Part shown: one piece after another, positions 1 to 10,670 of the stretch
Layout of the letters: every line of letters begins with the position of its first letter
Numbering within the stretch: the first letter of the stretch is position 1
DNA from: Chrysoperla carnea
Lineage: Eukaryota > Arthropoda > Insecta > Neuroptera > Chrysopidae
Direction: 5' to 3'
Length of the DNA: 64,000 nucleotides
Assembly: GCF_905475395.1 (NCBI RefSeq)
Contig: NC_058342.1
Coordinates: 1 to 64,000 of the forward strand
Position numbers and translations under genes: made by a program
Notes under the pieces: model-generated
What the model was told of the DNA's origin: nothing
What the model saw: the letters and a program-made list of their open reading frames with translations, nothing else
Database searches by the model: none

Positions 1-21
1 GAGAATACTGTGTGCGGTTGC
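1..21 (+). pseudogene. 5S rRNA relic, 3' tail (cut by window start)
   Basis: The last 21 bp of the degenerate 5S fragment that precedes each real 5S gene; compare 6540-6600 for the whole fragment. Confidence 0.8.
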
Positions 22-158
22 ATTTTTATTTAAAATATATGGTATAATAAATAAGTATATATTTAAATTGATTACTTCATTGAAAATTTTAATAATATAC
101 TTTAATATTAATGATATTTATGAAAAATATATATTTGTAAAAATTTTCATTTATTACT

Positions 159-198
159 GGCAACAGCCATACCACGTTGAAAACACCGGTTCTCGTCC
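159..198 (+). pseudogene. 5S rRNA 5' part, split by retrotransposon
   Basis: The first 40 nt of 5S, from GGCAACAGCC to GGTTCTCGTCC. The gene is cut here by a short element fragment and resumes at 481. Positions 188-198 are the left target duplication. Confidence 0.95.
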
Positions 199-469
199 GA
201 AAACATAAAACAGGTTTTTTAAAATTTTCCTGTAAAGAGCATATCAACAAAAATTAATTTAACATATACCTGCTCAAACAAATAAATTAAATATCCTAAG
301 CATAATTGCGACACAGCAATCTGCATGAAAGAAAAAATAAGTTAGGATGAAAGCCTTTTAAGGCTAATAACCTATAATAGAAAATAAAAGTTTTGTAATA
401 TATGTTATGTATGTAATGTATTGTATTTTTAAATGTTGATTAATAAACTGTTTTTGAATTTTGAATTTT
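199..469 (+). mobile_element. 5S-targeted non-LTR element, 3' end only
   Basis: About 270 bp matching the last part of the full-length copies at 13232-17929 and 41978-46678 (3' UTR only). It is flanked by GGTTCTCGTCC at 188-198 and 470-480. Extreme 5' truncation is typical of target-primed reverse transcription. Diagnostic bases (cctaagcat, a longer gaattttgaatttt tail) group it with the copy at 60758 rather than with the full-length copies. Confidence 0.93.
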
Positions 470-558
470 GGTTCTCGTCCGATCACCGAAGTTAAGCAAC
501 ATTGGGCACAGTCAGTACTTGGATGGGTGACCGCTTGGGAACACTGTGTGCGGTTGCC
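470..558 (+). pseudogene. 5S rRNA 3' part, split by retrotransposon
   Basis: An 11-bp target duplication followed by 5S nt 41-118 and a T run. The internal Pol III control region lies wholly in this half, so it may still recruit TFIIIA/TFIIIC even though the first 29 nt of the RNA are replaced by element sequence. Confidence 0.93.
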
Positions 559-916
559 TTTTTATATTAAAAATATAAATTATTTTTCTTCTGTTTTTTT
601 TTTTTACACACCATATATAAATATATGTTATTTATAAATGTAAACCTTTTATATTATTCGTCAACAAATAAATATTATTTTTTGTATAAAATTTTATTGC
701 ATTTATAACTCATATCATGGTTACTTTAAAGCGAGAAGTTTTTTTAATATTTCAAATGAATATAAAATAATATAAATTTTATGAAATTTATTTATTTTTA
801 GAAATAGCAATCGCTTATAATTATAACAAAATTTTAATAATGTTTAATTTTATTTCAATAATTTATATATATATTTTTTAATAAAAATAATATACTCTTA
901 TTTAATAATATATGTT
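559..916. other. 5S-H3 spacer
   Basis: AT-rich spacer between the 5S T-run terminator and the H3 3' processing signal. It starts with pyrimidine-rich DNA and a T tract, followed by short AT palindromes, and no open frame is credible. An H3 downstream element (AAATAAGAGTA on the minus strand) lies at about 893-903. The same spacer occurs in every unit and is nearly invariant. Confidence 0.6.
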
Positions 917-934
917 GGTCCTATATATAGGACC
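917..934 (-). terminator. H3 3' stem-loop and downstream element
   Basis: On the minus strand, GGTCCTATATATAGGACC can pair 7 bp around a TATA loop. It lies about 50 nt after the H3 stop and is followed about 14 nt later by AAATAAGAGTA. This is the position of the histone mRNA stem-loop bound by SLBP and the U7-pairing element. At 18 nt it is longer than the usual 16-nt element and its loop is not UUUC-like. Confidence 0.75.
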
Positions 935-985
935 GAAAATATTTCTTATTTGTTTTTTTTTTTTTTAAATTGTCATTTAAAACGC

Positions 986-2033
<1,048 letters not shown>

Positions 2034-2108
2034 GAAAATATAATAATTTACTTAAAATATTTAGTAAATTTATTAAAGAATATTTAATACATCCGATAAA
2101 TTTAAACA

Positions 2109-2129
2109 GGCTTTCCTTTTTGGGAAGCC
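2109..2129 (+). terminator. H4 3' stem-loop and downstream element
   Basis: An 8-bp stem (GGCTTTCC with GGGAAGCC, one T-G pair) closes a TTTTT loop, 76 nt after the stop. ATAAGAGTAAA follows at 2145-2155. It is 21 nt against the usual 16. Confidence 0.8.
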
Positions 2130-2663
2130 ACTAATTTTATTTATATAAGAGTAAATAAATTTGTTAATAAATATAACATATTATATAATTTGTTTACAAC
2201 AAATTTAAGTTTTTTATATATACAAGTTAAGAGTAACAAGTATCGATAGGAGATTATCGAATTTATAACTAATAAAACATTTCGCCTTAATCAAAGAAAA
2301 TAAATATTTTGCTATACCATTTGTTATACTTTCAATAAATAATTTATTATTAAATTTTTATTATTTCATTTATTTTTTAAAATTATTAAAAATATTTTTC
2401 TAATAATTATAAGCGTACATAAACAAGTAGTAAATGTAAAATGAAAATAATAAAGGTAATGTAATGCATTTGCATTACACTGATTTACGATATATATTTC
2501 GATATCCTTTATTATATTTAAAATTAATAATATTGATATACTAATAATAGATATATTCAAGCTATTAATATATAAAATTTTATATTAAATATGATATTAA
2601 TAATTGTTTATTTTATTTTTTTGTATATATAAAAATAATTTACTCTTATTTAAAAAATTTGAT
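2130..2663. other. H4-H2B convergent spacer
   Basis: About 530 AT-rich bp between two converging genes. Notable sites are the DRE/BEAF-type motif TATCGATA at 2241-2248 with a second ATTATCGA nearby, and a near-perfect palindrome at 2460-2479 containing the octamer ATTTGCAT. Other units also have about 155 bp with a T tract of about 20, missing here between about 2200 and 2215. A 64-codon minus frame at 2366-2560 is low-complexity and not credited. Confidence 0.55.
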
Positions 2664-2684
2664 GGCTCTCTTAAAAAGAGAGCC
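2664..2684 (-). terminator. H2B 3' stem-loop and downstream element
   Basis: On the minus strand GGCTCTCT pairs with AGAGAGCC around a TTTTA loop (extendable to 9 bp), 57 nt after the stop. AAATAAGAGTAAA follows at about 2640-2651. Confidence 0.8.
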
Positions 2685-2740
2685 GTTTTTATATGTTGAT
2701 GTATTTTTATGTTATCAATTAAATAATATTTTCGATTTAT

Positions 2741-3112
2741 TTATTTTGAACTTGTATATTTTGTAACAGCTTTAGTACCTTCACTAACAGCGTGCTTTGC
2801 CAATTCACCAGGTAATAATAATCGAACTGCGGTTTGAATTTCCCGACTTGTGATTGTTGAACGTTTATTATAATGTGCTAAACGTGATGCTTCAGCAGCA
2901 ATACGTTCAAAAATATCATTAACAAAACTGTTCATGATACTCATAGCTTTACTAGAGATACCAGTATCAGGATGCACTTGTTTTAATACTTTGTAAATGT
3001 AAATTGCATATGATTCCTTGCGCTTCCTCTTCTTTTTCTTATCACTCTTTGATATATTTTTTTGAGCTTTGCCAGCTTTTTTTTCTGCTTTTCCACTTGT
3101 TTTTGGTGGCAT
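2741..3112 (-). CDS. Histone H2B, unit 1 (A10E variant)
   Basis: 123-residue insect-type H2B. It has a lysine-rich N-tail ([19 protein letters not shown]), a histone fold at about residues 35-100, and a C-terminal helix ending AVTKYTSSK with the ubiquitylation-site lysine. The ATG at 3110-3112 is preferred to upstream in-frame TTG/GTA codons because it gives MPPKTSGKA. This copy has glutamate at residue 10 where every other copy has alanine (GCA to GAA); the effect in the flexible tail is unknown. It is divergent from H2A across 312 bp. Confidence 0.98.
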   Translation of the reverse strand: MPPKTSGKAEKKAGKAQKNISKSDKKKKRKRKESYAIYIYKVLKQVHPDTGISSKAMSIMNSFVNDIFERIAAEASRLAHYNKRSTITSREIQTAVRLLLPGELAKHAVSEGTKAVTKYTSSK

Positions 3113-3424
3113 TGTTACAAACAATTAATATACACAGATAGTTACAGAACACCAGTCAGTATATGTATGAGCGTGTCGTGTATACAACTAGCGTATTATA
3201 TACGCGAAGATGGATATAACAATAAAAATGAATACTACTCTCTGATTGGCTGAAAATAATACTATAAGGTGATTGGTTTATTTTTAAAGTTTTATATTTT
3301 ATAAATATTATAAATTAAAATACCCAAATAACATTTTAAACATTTATGTTACAATCCCCGTAACGTACACATCAGTGTGATTATATTTACAAAAAAAAAT
3401 ATTAATTAAATAAATTTATTCGCT
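3113..3424. promoter_or_regulatory. Divergent H2B/H2A promoter, unit 1
   Basis: 312 bp between start codons. The H2B TATA (TATATAAT on the minus strand) is at 3195-3202, about 83 bp before its ATG. Two inverted CCAAT boxes (ATTGG) lie at 3245-3249 and 3272-3276. An H2A TATAAAT lies at 3300-3306, with a second possible one just downstream. The stretch 3171-3182 is the site used by the Jockey element in unit 3. Confidence 0.75.
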
Positions 3425-3799
3425 ATGTCTGGACGAGGTAAAGGTGGTAAAGTAAAGGGAAAGGCAAAGTCAAGATCAAGCCGAGCAGGATTACAATTTC
3501 CTGTTGGAAGAATTCACAGATTATTACGAAAAGGAAATTATGCTGAACGAGTAGGTGCTGGTGCCCCAGTATATTTGGCTGCTGTTATGGAATATTTGGC
3601 TGCAGAAGTTCTCGAGTTAGCTGGTAATGCTGCCCGTGATAACAAAAAAACACGTATCATTCCACGTCATTTACAATTGGCAATTCGTAATGATGAAGAA
3701 TTAAATAAATTATTATCTGGTGTAACAATTGCTCAAGGTGGTGTATTACCAAACATTCAAGCAGTGTTATTACCAAAGAAAACTGAAAAGAAAGCATAA
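3425..3799 (+). CDS. Histone H2A, unit 1
   Basis: 124-residue canonical H2A. It has tail [21 protein letters not shown], a histone fold at about residues 26-95 with the acidic-patch motif NDEELNKLL, the docking segment [15 protein letters not shown], and a short C-tail KKTEKKA. There is no SQ[DE] motif, so it is not an H2A.X/H2A.v type. It is intronless and pairs with H2B. All seven copies encode the same protein. Confidence 0.98.
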   Translation: MSGRGKGGKVKGKAKSRSSRAGLQFPVGRIHRLLRKGNYAERVGAGAPVYLAAVMEYLAAEVLELAGNAARDNKKTRIIPRHLQLAIRNDEELNKLLSGVTIAQGGVLPNIQAVLLPKKTEKKA

Positions 3800-3846
3800 A
3801 TTAAAAACATTGCATTAATTTTTATAATAATAATACATCGATCATA

Positions 3847-3865
3847 GGCCTTTTAATAAAAGGCC
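3847..3865 (+). terminator. H2A 3' stem-loop and downstream element
   Basis: GGCCTTTTAATAAAAGGCC forms an 8-bp stem with an AAT loop, or 7 bp with a 5-nt loop. ATAAGAGTAAA follows at about 3881. It is 19 nt long. Confidence 0.8.
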
Positions 3866-4012
3866 ACAAATTTATTTAAAATAAGAGTAAAAATTATTTT
3901 TATAAATAATATATTATAATATTTTTTTAAAGAATCAATTTAAATAATTATAAATTAATGATTCTTTTTTTTTTTTTTTTTTTTTATATGTTATTATGGA
4001 AATAATTCATCA

Positions 4013-4140
4013 TATTATGATGACATTTAGGTAACATATTATAAGAATATTCATAAAATATTATCAAAATAATATTGTATTATGATGATATTTAGACAAA
4101 ATATTATAAGAATATACACAAAATATTATCAAAATAATAT
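4013..4140. repeat. 65-bp tandem duplication in H2A-H1 spacer
   Basis: Two adjacent copies of about 65 bp, each beginning TATTATGATGA and ending in AAAATATTATCAAAATAATAT, with about six differences. Present in every unit. Confidence 0.75.
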
Positions 4141-4217
4141 CATTAGATAACAAAACTGTTCATGATACTCATACCTTTACTAGAGATAAAAGTATCAGGA
4201 TGCACTTGTATTAATAC
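4137..4217 (-). pseudogene. H2B gene fragment (relic), unit 1
   Basis: About 80 bp matching H2B codons for the region [20 protein letters not shown] on the minus strand. The relic reads [20 protein letters not shown] and then a stop. The rest of H2B is absent. It is a broken duplicate inside the repeat. Confidence 0.85.
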
Positions 4218-5684
4218 ATATTATCACAACATCACAAAATATTTTTTAAAAGGAAAAATTTTTTTAAAATTATTATAAAATTTGATTGAATTAAATTTCA
4301 ATTTATTTTTTTAATAATTAAAGAAAAAAAAGAAAAAAAAAGCATATAAACTTTCTATTGAAAATGTTATTTTAAACTAGATGGCCAAGTGAACTTCGTT
4401 ACACAAACAATATATGACGTATTCGTTATTTAAATAATCAGTATCCTTTGATATTATATCAATACGTTACTCTCTTCTTTTGATACATATTAATAAAATT
4501 TCAATTTATAAGATTTTATGTCAATTATATAAATAATATTATAAATTTTCTAAATACATAAGTTAATTAACAAAAAATTTGAATAACAAGATAAATTTAT
4601 ATATGATGTTTTAATACTCGATACTATAATATATCGCATCCGTTACCAATTATTCGGTATCCTTTGATTTATACACAGAATGAACTAAAAATATATATCA
4701 AATTTATTTTATTTATTTATATATTTAATATTATTATTATTATTTTATATTACAAAGTTTCTTAACGAAGCTTACAATGATTTCTCATATCGTACTTAAC
4801 AAAATTATTTAGATCATATAAAATTTAAATTGTTAAAAAATTTGTATATTTATTATTATTATTTATTTTTATTAAAATTACATAACATAAAATTAATAAT
4901 ATTTTAATAATTATATAAATTAATTCTTATTTAAAATAATCTTATATTAATCTCAACAAATACTCTAATAATATATTTTGTCATAAATTTTTTTATATTT
5001 ATAATAAATATTATAATATATAAATACTTATATCAGTATAAAATTTCTTTATATAATTATGAAAAAATTAATTTAATAGTTAATTATTGATATTAATGCA
5101 TAAATAAAAGTATTTTCTAATGAAATATATTTTGTCAATGTTCGATTAACACATTTCATAATAATACGTTTTCATTATTGACAAAAAAAGTTTTTCTAAA
5201 AATGAAATCTTATACTATAATATATATATTTATATATTAAATTTTTTAATTATTTATATACTAATAATTTATAATAAATCGATATTAAATAAAAAATAAA
5301 AATATATACTTTTTAAGTTTACCTTAAAAATATTATTGTTTTGTATGATTGAAATAATTAATATTAAACTATGTTTATTAATAATTGTTAATAAAAAAAT
5401 TAAATATATTTTAATTTATAAAATAAATATTATTATTAAATTTATAATTTATTATTTTATATATTATAGAAATTGAAAAAATAAATCATGTTTACTACGA
5501 CAGTAAATTAGAAATACTATTTAATTTTTATGTGTTTTCTACATGGTACTTTGACTTACATAGGGACTTATATTATTGTGAATAATGATATAATTGAAAA
5601 CCTTTATTTTTTATTTGATAGAATTATTATATTTTATCATTTAAATATTTATAATAAATACATTATTTTTATAAAGTAAAAAAT

Positions 5685-6407
5685 ATGGCCGAAGAAAATT
5701 CTACAGCTGTTGCAGCAACTGCGGTTACTGCTGCTTCTACAACACCAACAAAAAAAGCAACAGCTTCTGGTGCTAAACGTACAAAACAACATTCAAAACC
5801 AACACATCCACGTACATCAGAAATGGTTGTTAACGCAATTAAAAATTTAAAAGAACGTGGTGGTTCATCATTACAAGCAATTAAAAAATATTTAGCTGCA
5901 AATTATAAAGTGGATTCTGATAAAATTTCACCATTTATTAAAAAATATTTAAAAGCTGCTGTAACTGAGGGAGCCTTGGTACAAACTAAAGGTAAAGGTG
6001 CATCTGGTTCATTCAAATTGGCTGCTTCCGCTTCATCTAATTCTTCAGCTAAATCAAAAGTTTCCAAAAAAGAAAGTGGAGCAAAAGGTTCAGCAAAGAG
6101 TGCTAAAAGTAAACGGGCACCAAAAGAAAAGAAAGCCACAACTACATCATTGGCAGCCAAAAAGCCTAAAGCAAAAAAAGCGACTCCATCATCATCAACT
6201 GCTGCTAAAAAAGTTACTGCAAAATCATCAGCGGCATCAAAAAAAGCACCAGTTAAAGCAAAACCAGCAAAAAGTACAAAATCCGCTGCCAAAAGTAGCC
6301 CTGCTCGTAAACCGAAAGCACCAAAAGCTAAGAAAGCTTCTGTTGCCAAATCATCTCCTACAAAAATTAAAAAGCAGCACCAAAAAAGAAATGATCTGTT
6401 ACTTTAA
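5685..6407 (+). CDS. Linker histone H1, unit 1 (C-terminal frameshift)
   Basis: Linker histone that binds the nucleosome dyad. It has a short Ala/Thr/Lys N-tail, a winged-helix globular domain at about residues 40-112 (THPRTSEMV through GSFKL), and a long Lys/Ala/Ser tail with SPAR- and PKKA-type motifs. One A is missing from the A run near 6369-6373. The last residues therefore change from KAAPKKK to [11 protein letters not shown], and the frame runs past the usual TGA (6392-6394) to 6407, giving 240 instead of 236 residues. The globular domain is untouched, so partial function is possible. Confidence 0.95.
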   Translation: MAEENSTAVAATAVTAASTTPTKKATASGAKRTKQHSKPTHPRTSEMVVNAIKNLKERGGSSLQAIKKYLAANYKVDSDKISPFIKKYLKAAVTEGALVQTKGKGASGSFKLAASASSNSSAKSKVSKKESGAKGSAKSAKSKRAPKEKKATTTSLAAKKPKAKKATPSSSTAAKKVTAKSSAASKKAPVKAKPAKSTKSAAKSSPARKPKAPKAKKASVAKSSPTKIKKQHQKRNDLLL

Positions 6408-6457
6408 TAATATATTGAAATATTTCATTATTTTTGCTAAAAAATGAAAATAACATA

Positions 6458-6473
6458 GGCCTTAATACAGGCC
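6458..6473 (+). terminator. H1 3' stem-loop and downstream element
   Basis: GGCCTTAATACAGGCC, the usual 16-nt length, but only 5 bp pair (a T-C mismatch closes the loop), followed by ATAAGAGTAAA at about 6490. Confidence 0.75.
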
Positions 6474-6539
6474 ACAAATTAATATTTGATAAGAGTAAAT
6501 TATTTTTTGTATAAATATTTTATAAAATAATAGTTTAGA

Positions 6540-6600
6540 AACATTTGCCACAGTCAGTACCACGGATGGGTGGCCACTTGAGAATACTGTGTGCGGTTGC
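6540..6600 (+). pseudogene. 5S rRNA 3'-half relic, unit 1
   Basis: 61 bp similar to the 3' half of 5S (AACATT, CACAGTCAGTA, GGATGGGTG, ACTGTGTGCGGTTGC) with several substitutions and an extra base or two. It lacks the 5' half, and the terminal GCC is changed to GCA. It lies 137 bp upstream of the intact 5S and is present in every unit. Confidence 0.85.
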
Positions 6601-6737
6601 ATTTTTATTTAAAATATATGGTATAATAAATAAGTATATATTTAAATTGATTACTTCATTGAAAATTTTAATAATATACTTTAATATTAATGATATTTAT
6701 GAAAAATATATATTTGTAAAAATTTTCATTTATTACT

Positions 6738-6855
6738 GGCAACAGCCATACCACGTTGAAAACACCGGTTCTCGTCCGATCACCGAAGTTAAGCAACATT
6801 GGGCACAGTCAGTACTTGGATGGGTGACCGCTTGGGAACACTGTGTGCGGTTGCC
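6738..6855 (+). rRNA. 5S rRNA, unit 1 (intact)
   Basis: 118-119 nt 5S rRNA. It closely follows insect 5S: CCATACCACG, ACCGGTTCTCGTCCGATCACCGAAG, the internal control region, GATGGGTGACCGCTTGGGAACAC. Ends GGCAAC and GTTGCC pair as helix I. A run of T follows, as expected for Pol III termination. The gene lies inside the histone repeat on the same strand as H4, H2A and H1. One of only two undamaged 5S genes among the eight loci here. Confidence 0.97.
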
Positions 6856-7213
6856 TTTTTATATTAAAAATATAAATTATTTTTCTTCTGTTTTTTTTTT
6901 TTACACACCATATATAAATATATGTTATTTATAAATGTAAACCTTTTATATTATTCGTCAACAAATAAATATTATTTTTTGTATAAAATTTTATTGCATT
7001 TATAACTCATATCATGGTTACTTTAAAGCGAGAAGTTTTTTTAATATTTCAAATGAATATAAAATAATATAAATTTTATGAAATTTATTTATTTTTAGAA
7101 ATAGCAATCGCTTATAATTATAACAAAATTTTAATAATGTTTAATTTTATTTCAATAATTTATATATATATTTTTTAATAAAAATAATATACTCTTATTT
7201 AATAATATATGTT

Positions 7214-7231
7214 GGTCCTATATATAGGACC
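7214..7231 (-). terminator. H3 3' stem-loop, unit 2
   Basis: Same 18-nt inverted repeat and downstream AAGAGTA as in unit 1. Confidence 0.75.
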
Positions 7232-7282
7232 GAAAATATTTCTTATTTGTTTTTTTTTTTTTTAAATTGTCATTTAAAACGC

Positions 7283-8330
<1,048 letters not shown>

Positions 8331-8405
8331 GAAAATATAATAATTTACTTAAAATATTTAGTAAATTTATTAAAGAATATTTAATACATCCGATAAATTT
8401 AAACA

Positions 8406-8426
8406 GGCTTTCCTTTTTGGGAAGCC
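8406..8426 (+). terminator. H4 3' stem-loop, unit 2
   Basis: Same 8-bp stem and T5 loop as unit 1, retained behind the broken H4. Confidence 0.78.
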
Positions 8427-9115
8427 ACTAATTTTATTTATATAAGAGTAAATAAATTTGTTAATAAATATAACATATTATATAATTTGTTTACAACAAA
8501 TTATTTTGTTTATAACATACATTACCAAATATTTTTTTTTTTTTTTTTTTTTTGTAATATATCTGCAATAATAAATTATAATTTGTATATTATCTATTTT
8601 ATTTTACAATAACTTATTGAATTTTTGAAAAAATTTTATTATAAATTAATATACTATTATATTTTTTATATATACAAGTTAAGAGTAACAAGTATCGATA
8701 GGAGATTATCGAATTTATAACTAATAAAACATTTCGCCTTAATCAAAGAAAATAAATATTTTGCTATACCATTTTTTATACTTTAAATAAATAATTTATT
8801 ATTAAATTTTTATTATTTCATTTATTTTTTAAAATTATTAAAAATATTTTTCTAATAATTATAAGCGTACATAAACAAGTAGTAAATGTAAAATGAAAAT
8901 AATAAAGGTAATGTAATGCATTTGCATTACACTGATTTACGATATATATTCCGATATCCTTTATTATATTTAAAATTAATAATATTGATATACTAATAAT
9001 AGATATATTCAAGCTATTAATATATAAAATTTTATATTAAATATGATATTAATAATTGTTTATTTTATTTTTTTGTATATATAAAAATAATTTACTCTTA
9101 TTTAAAAAATTTGAT

Positions 9116-9136
9116 GGCTCTCTTAAAAAGAGAGCC
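9116..9136 (-). terminator. H2B 3' stem-loop, unit 2
   Basis: Same structure as unit 1, with the downstream element to its left. Confidence 0.78.
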
Positions 9137-9192
9137 GTTTTTATATGTTGATGTATTTTTATGTTATCAATTAAATAATATTTTCGATTTAT

Positions 9193-9564
9193 TTATTTTG
9201 AACTTGTATATTTTGTAACAGCTTTAGTACCTTCACTAACAGCGTGCTTTGCCAATTCACCAGGTAATAATAATCGAACTGCGGTTTGAATTTCCCGACT
9301 TGTGATTGTTGAACGTTTATTATAATGTGCTAAACGTGATGCTTCAGCAGCAATACGTTCAAAAATATCATTAACAAAACTGTTCATGATACTCATAGCT
9401 TTACTAGAGATACCAGTATCAGGATGCACTTGTTTCAATACTTTGTAAATGTAAATTGCATATGATTCCTTGCGCTTCCTCTTCTTTTTCTTATCACTCT
9501 TTGATATATTTTTTTGAGCTTTGCCAGCTTTTTTTGCTGCTTTTCCACTTGTTTTTGGTGGCAT
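9193..9564 (-). CDS. Histone H2B, unit 2
   Basis: 123 residues with the majority alanine at residue 10. It differs from the other copies by a silent change near 9436. Confidence 0.98.
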   Translation of the reverse strand: MPPKTSGKAAKKAGKAQKNISKSDKKKKRKRKESYAIYIYKVLKQVHPDTGISSKAMSIMNSFVNDIFERIAAEASRLAHYNKRSTITSREIQTAVRLLLPGELAKHAVSEGTKAVTKYTSSK

Positions 9565-9876
9565 TGTTACAAACAATTAATATACACAGATAGTTACAGA
9601 ACACCAGTCAGTATATGTATGAGCGTGTCGTGTATACAACTAGCGTATTATATACGCGAAGATGGATATAACAATAAAAATGAATACTACTCTCTGATTG
9701 GCTGAAAATAATACTATAAGGTGATTGGTTTATTTTTAAAGTTTTATATTTTATAAATATTATAAATTAAAATACCCAAATAACATTTTAAACATTTATG
9801 TTACAATCCCCGTAACGTACACATCTGTGTGATTATATTTACAAAAAAAAATATTAATTAAATAAATTTATTCGCT
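9565..9876. promoter_or_regulatory. Divergent H2B/H2A promoter, unit 2
   Basis: 312 bp with the same arrangement of H2B TATA, two ATTGG boxes and H2A TATA as unit 1. Confidence 0.7.
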
Positions 9877-10251
9877 ATGTCTGGACGAGGTAAAGGTGGT
9901 AAAGTAAAGGGAAAGGCAAAGTCAAGATCAAGCCGAGCAGGATTACAATTTCCTGTTGGAAGAATTCACAGATTATTACGAAAAGGAAATTATGCTGAAC
10001 GAGTAGGTGCTGGTGCCCCAGTATATTTGGCTGCTGTTATGGAATATTTGGCTGCAGAAGTTCTCGAGTTAGCTGGTAATGCTGCCCGTGATAACAAAAA
10101 AACACGTATCATTCCACGTCATTTACAATTGGCAATTCGTAATGATGAAGAATTAAATAAATTATTATCTGGTGTAACAATTGCTCAAGGTGGTGTATTA
10201 CCAAACATTCAAGCAGTGTTATTACCAAAGAAAACTGAAAAGAAAGCATAA
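9877..10251 (+). CDS. Histone H2A, unit 2
   Basis: 124 residues, identical protein to unit 1. Confidence 0.98.
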   Translation: MSGRGKGGKVKGKAKSRSSRAGLQFPVGRIHRLLRKGNYAERVGAGAPVYLAAVMEYLAAEVLELAGNAARDNKKTRIIPRHLQLAIRNDEELNKLLSGVTIAQGGVLPNIQAVLLPKKTEKKA

Positions 10252-10298
10252 ATTAAAAACATTGCATTAATTTTTATAATAATAATACATCGATCATA

Positions 10299-10317
10299 GG
10301 CCTTTTAATAAAAGGCC
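10299..10317 (+). terminator. H2A 3' stem-loop, unit 2
   Basis: Same 19-nt inverted repeat plus AAGAGTA as unit 1. Confidence 0.78.
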
Positions 10318-10589
10318 ACAAATTTATTTAAAATAAGAGTAAAAATTATTTTTATAAATAATATATTATAATATTTTTTTAAAGAATCAATTTAAATAAT
10401 TATAAATTAATGATTCTTTTTTTTTTTTTTTTTTTTTTATATGTTATTATGGAAATAATTCATCATATTATGATGACATTTAGGTAACATATTATAAGAA
10501 TATTCATAAAATATTATCAAAATAATATTGTATTATGATGATATTTAGACAAAATATTATAAGAATATACACAAAATATTATCAAAATA

Positions 10590-10670
10590 ATATCATTAGA
10601 TAACAAAACTGTTCATGATACTCATACCTTTACTAGAGATAAAAGTATCAGGATGCACTTGTATTAATAC
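10590..10670 (-). pseudogene. H2B relic, unit 2
   Basis: Same degenerate H2B fragment as at 4137-4217, within the H2A-H1 spacer. Confidence 0.83.

Larger units (their letters stand above)
3892..5684. other. H2A-H1 spacer, about 1.8 kb
   Basis: Very AT-rich with no credible gene. It contains a T tract of about 20 (about 3966-3985), a 65-bp sequence present twice in tandem (4013-4077 and 4078-about 4140), an H2B relic (4137-4217), and two related blocks with GTATCCTTTGAT (about 4413-4466 and 4628-4676). The last few hundred bases should hold the H1 promoter, but I cannot single out a TATA box in such AT-rich DNA. Spacer length is constant to within a base or two in all seven units. Confidence 0.6.

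Noticed and set aside
2366-2560. 64-codon minus-strand frame in the H4-H2B spacer, present in every unit
   Set aside because: Low-complexity Ile/Asn-rich product; kept only because the whole repeat is homogenised, and an inverted repeat explains part of it.
3966-3985. Long T tracts in spacers as Pol III terminators or element tails
   Set aside because: No Pol III gene precedes them and no duplication flanks them; they vary by a base or two between units like ordinary microsatellites.
5903-6349. Long antisense frame under H1 (also in the other units, up to 233 codons)
   Set aside because: It is the reverse complement of the Lys/Ala-rich H1 tail, giving Ala/Phe/Leu-rich translation; no start context or homology.
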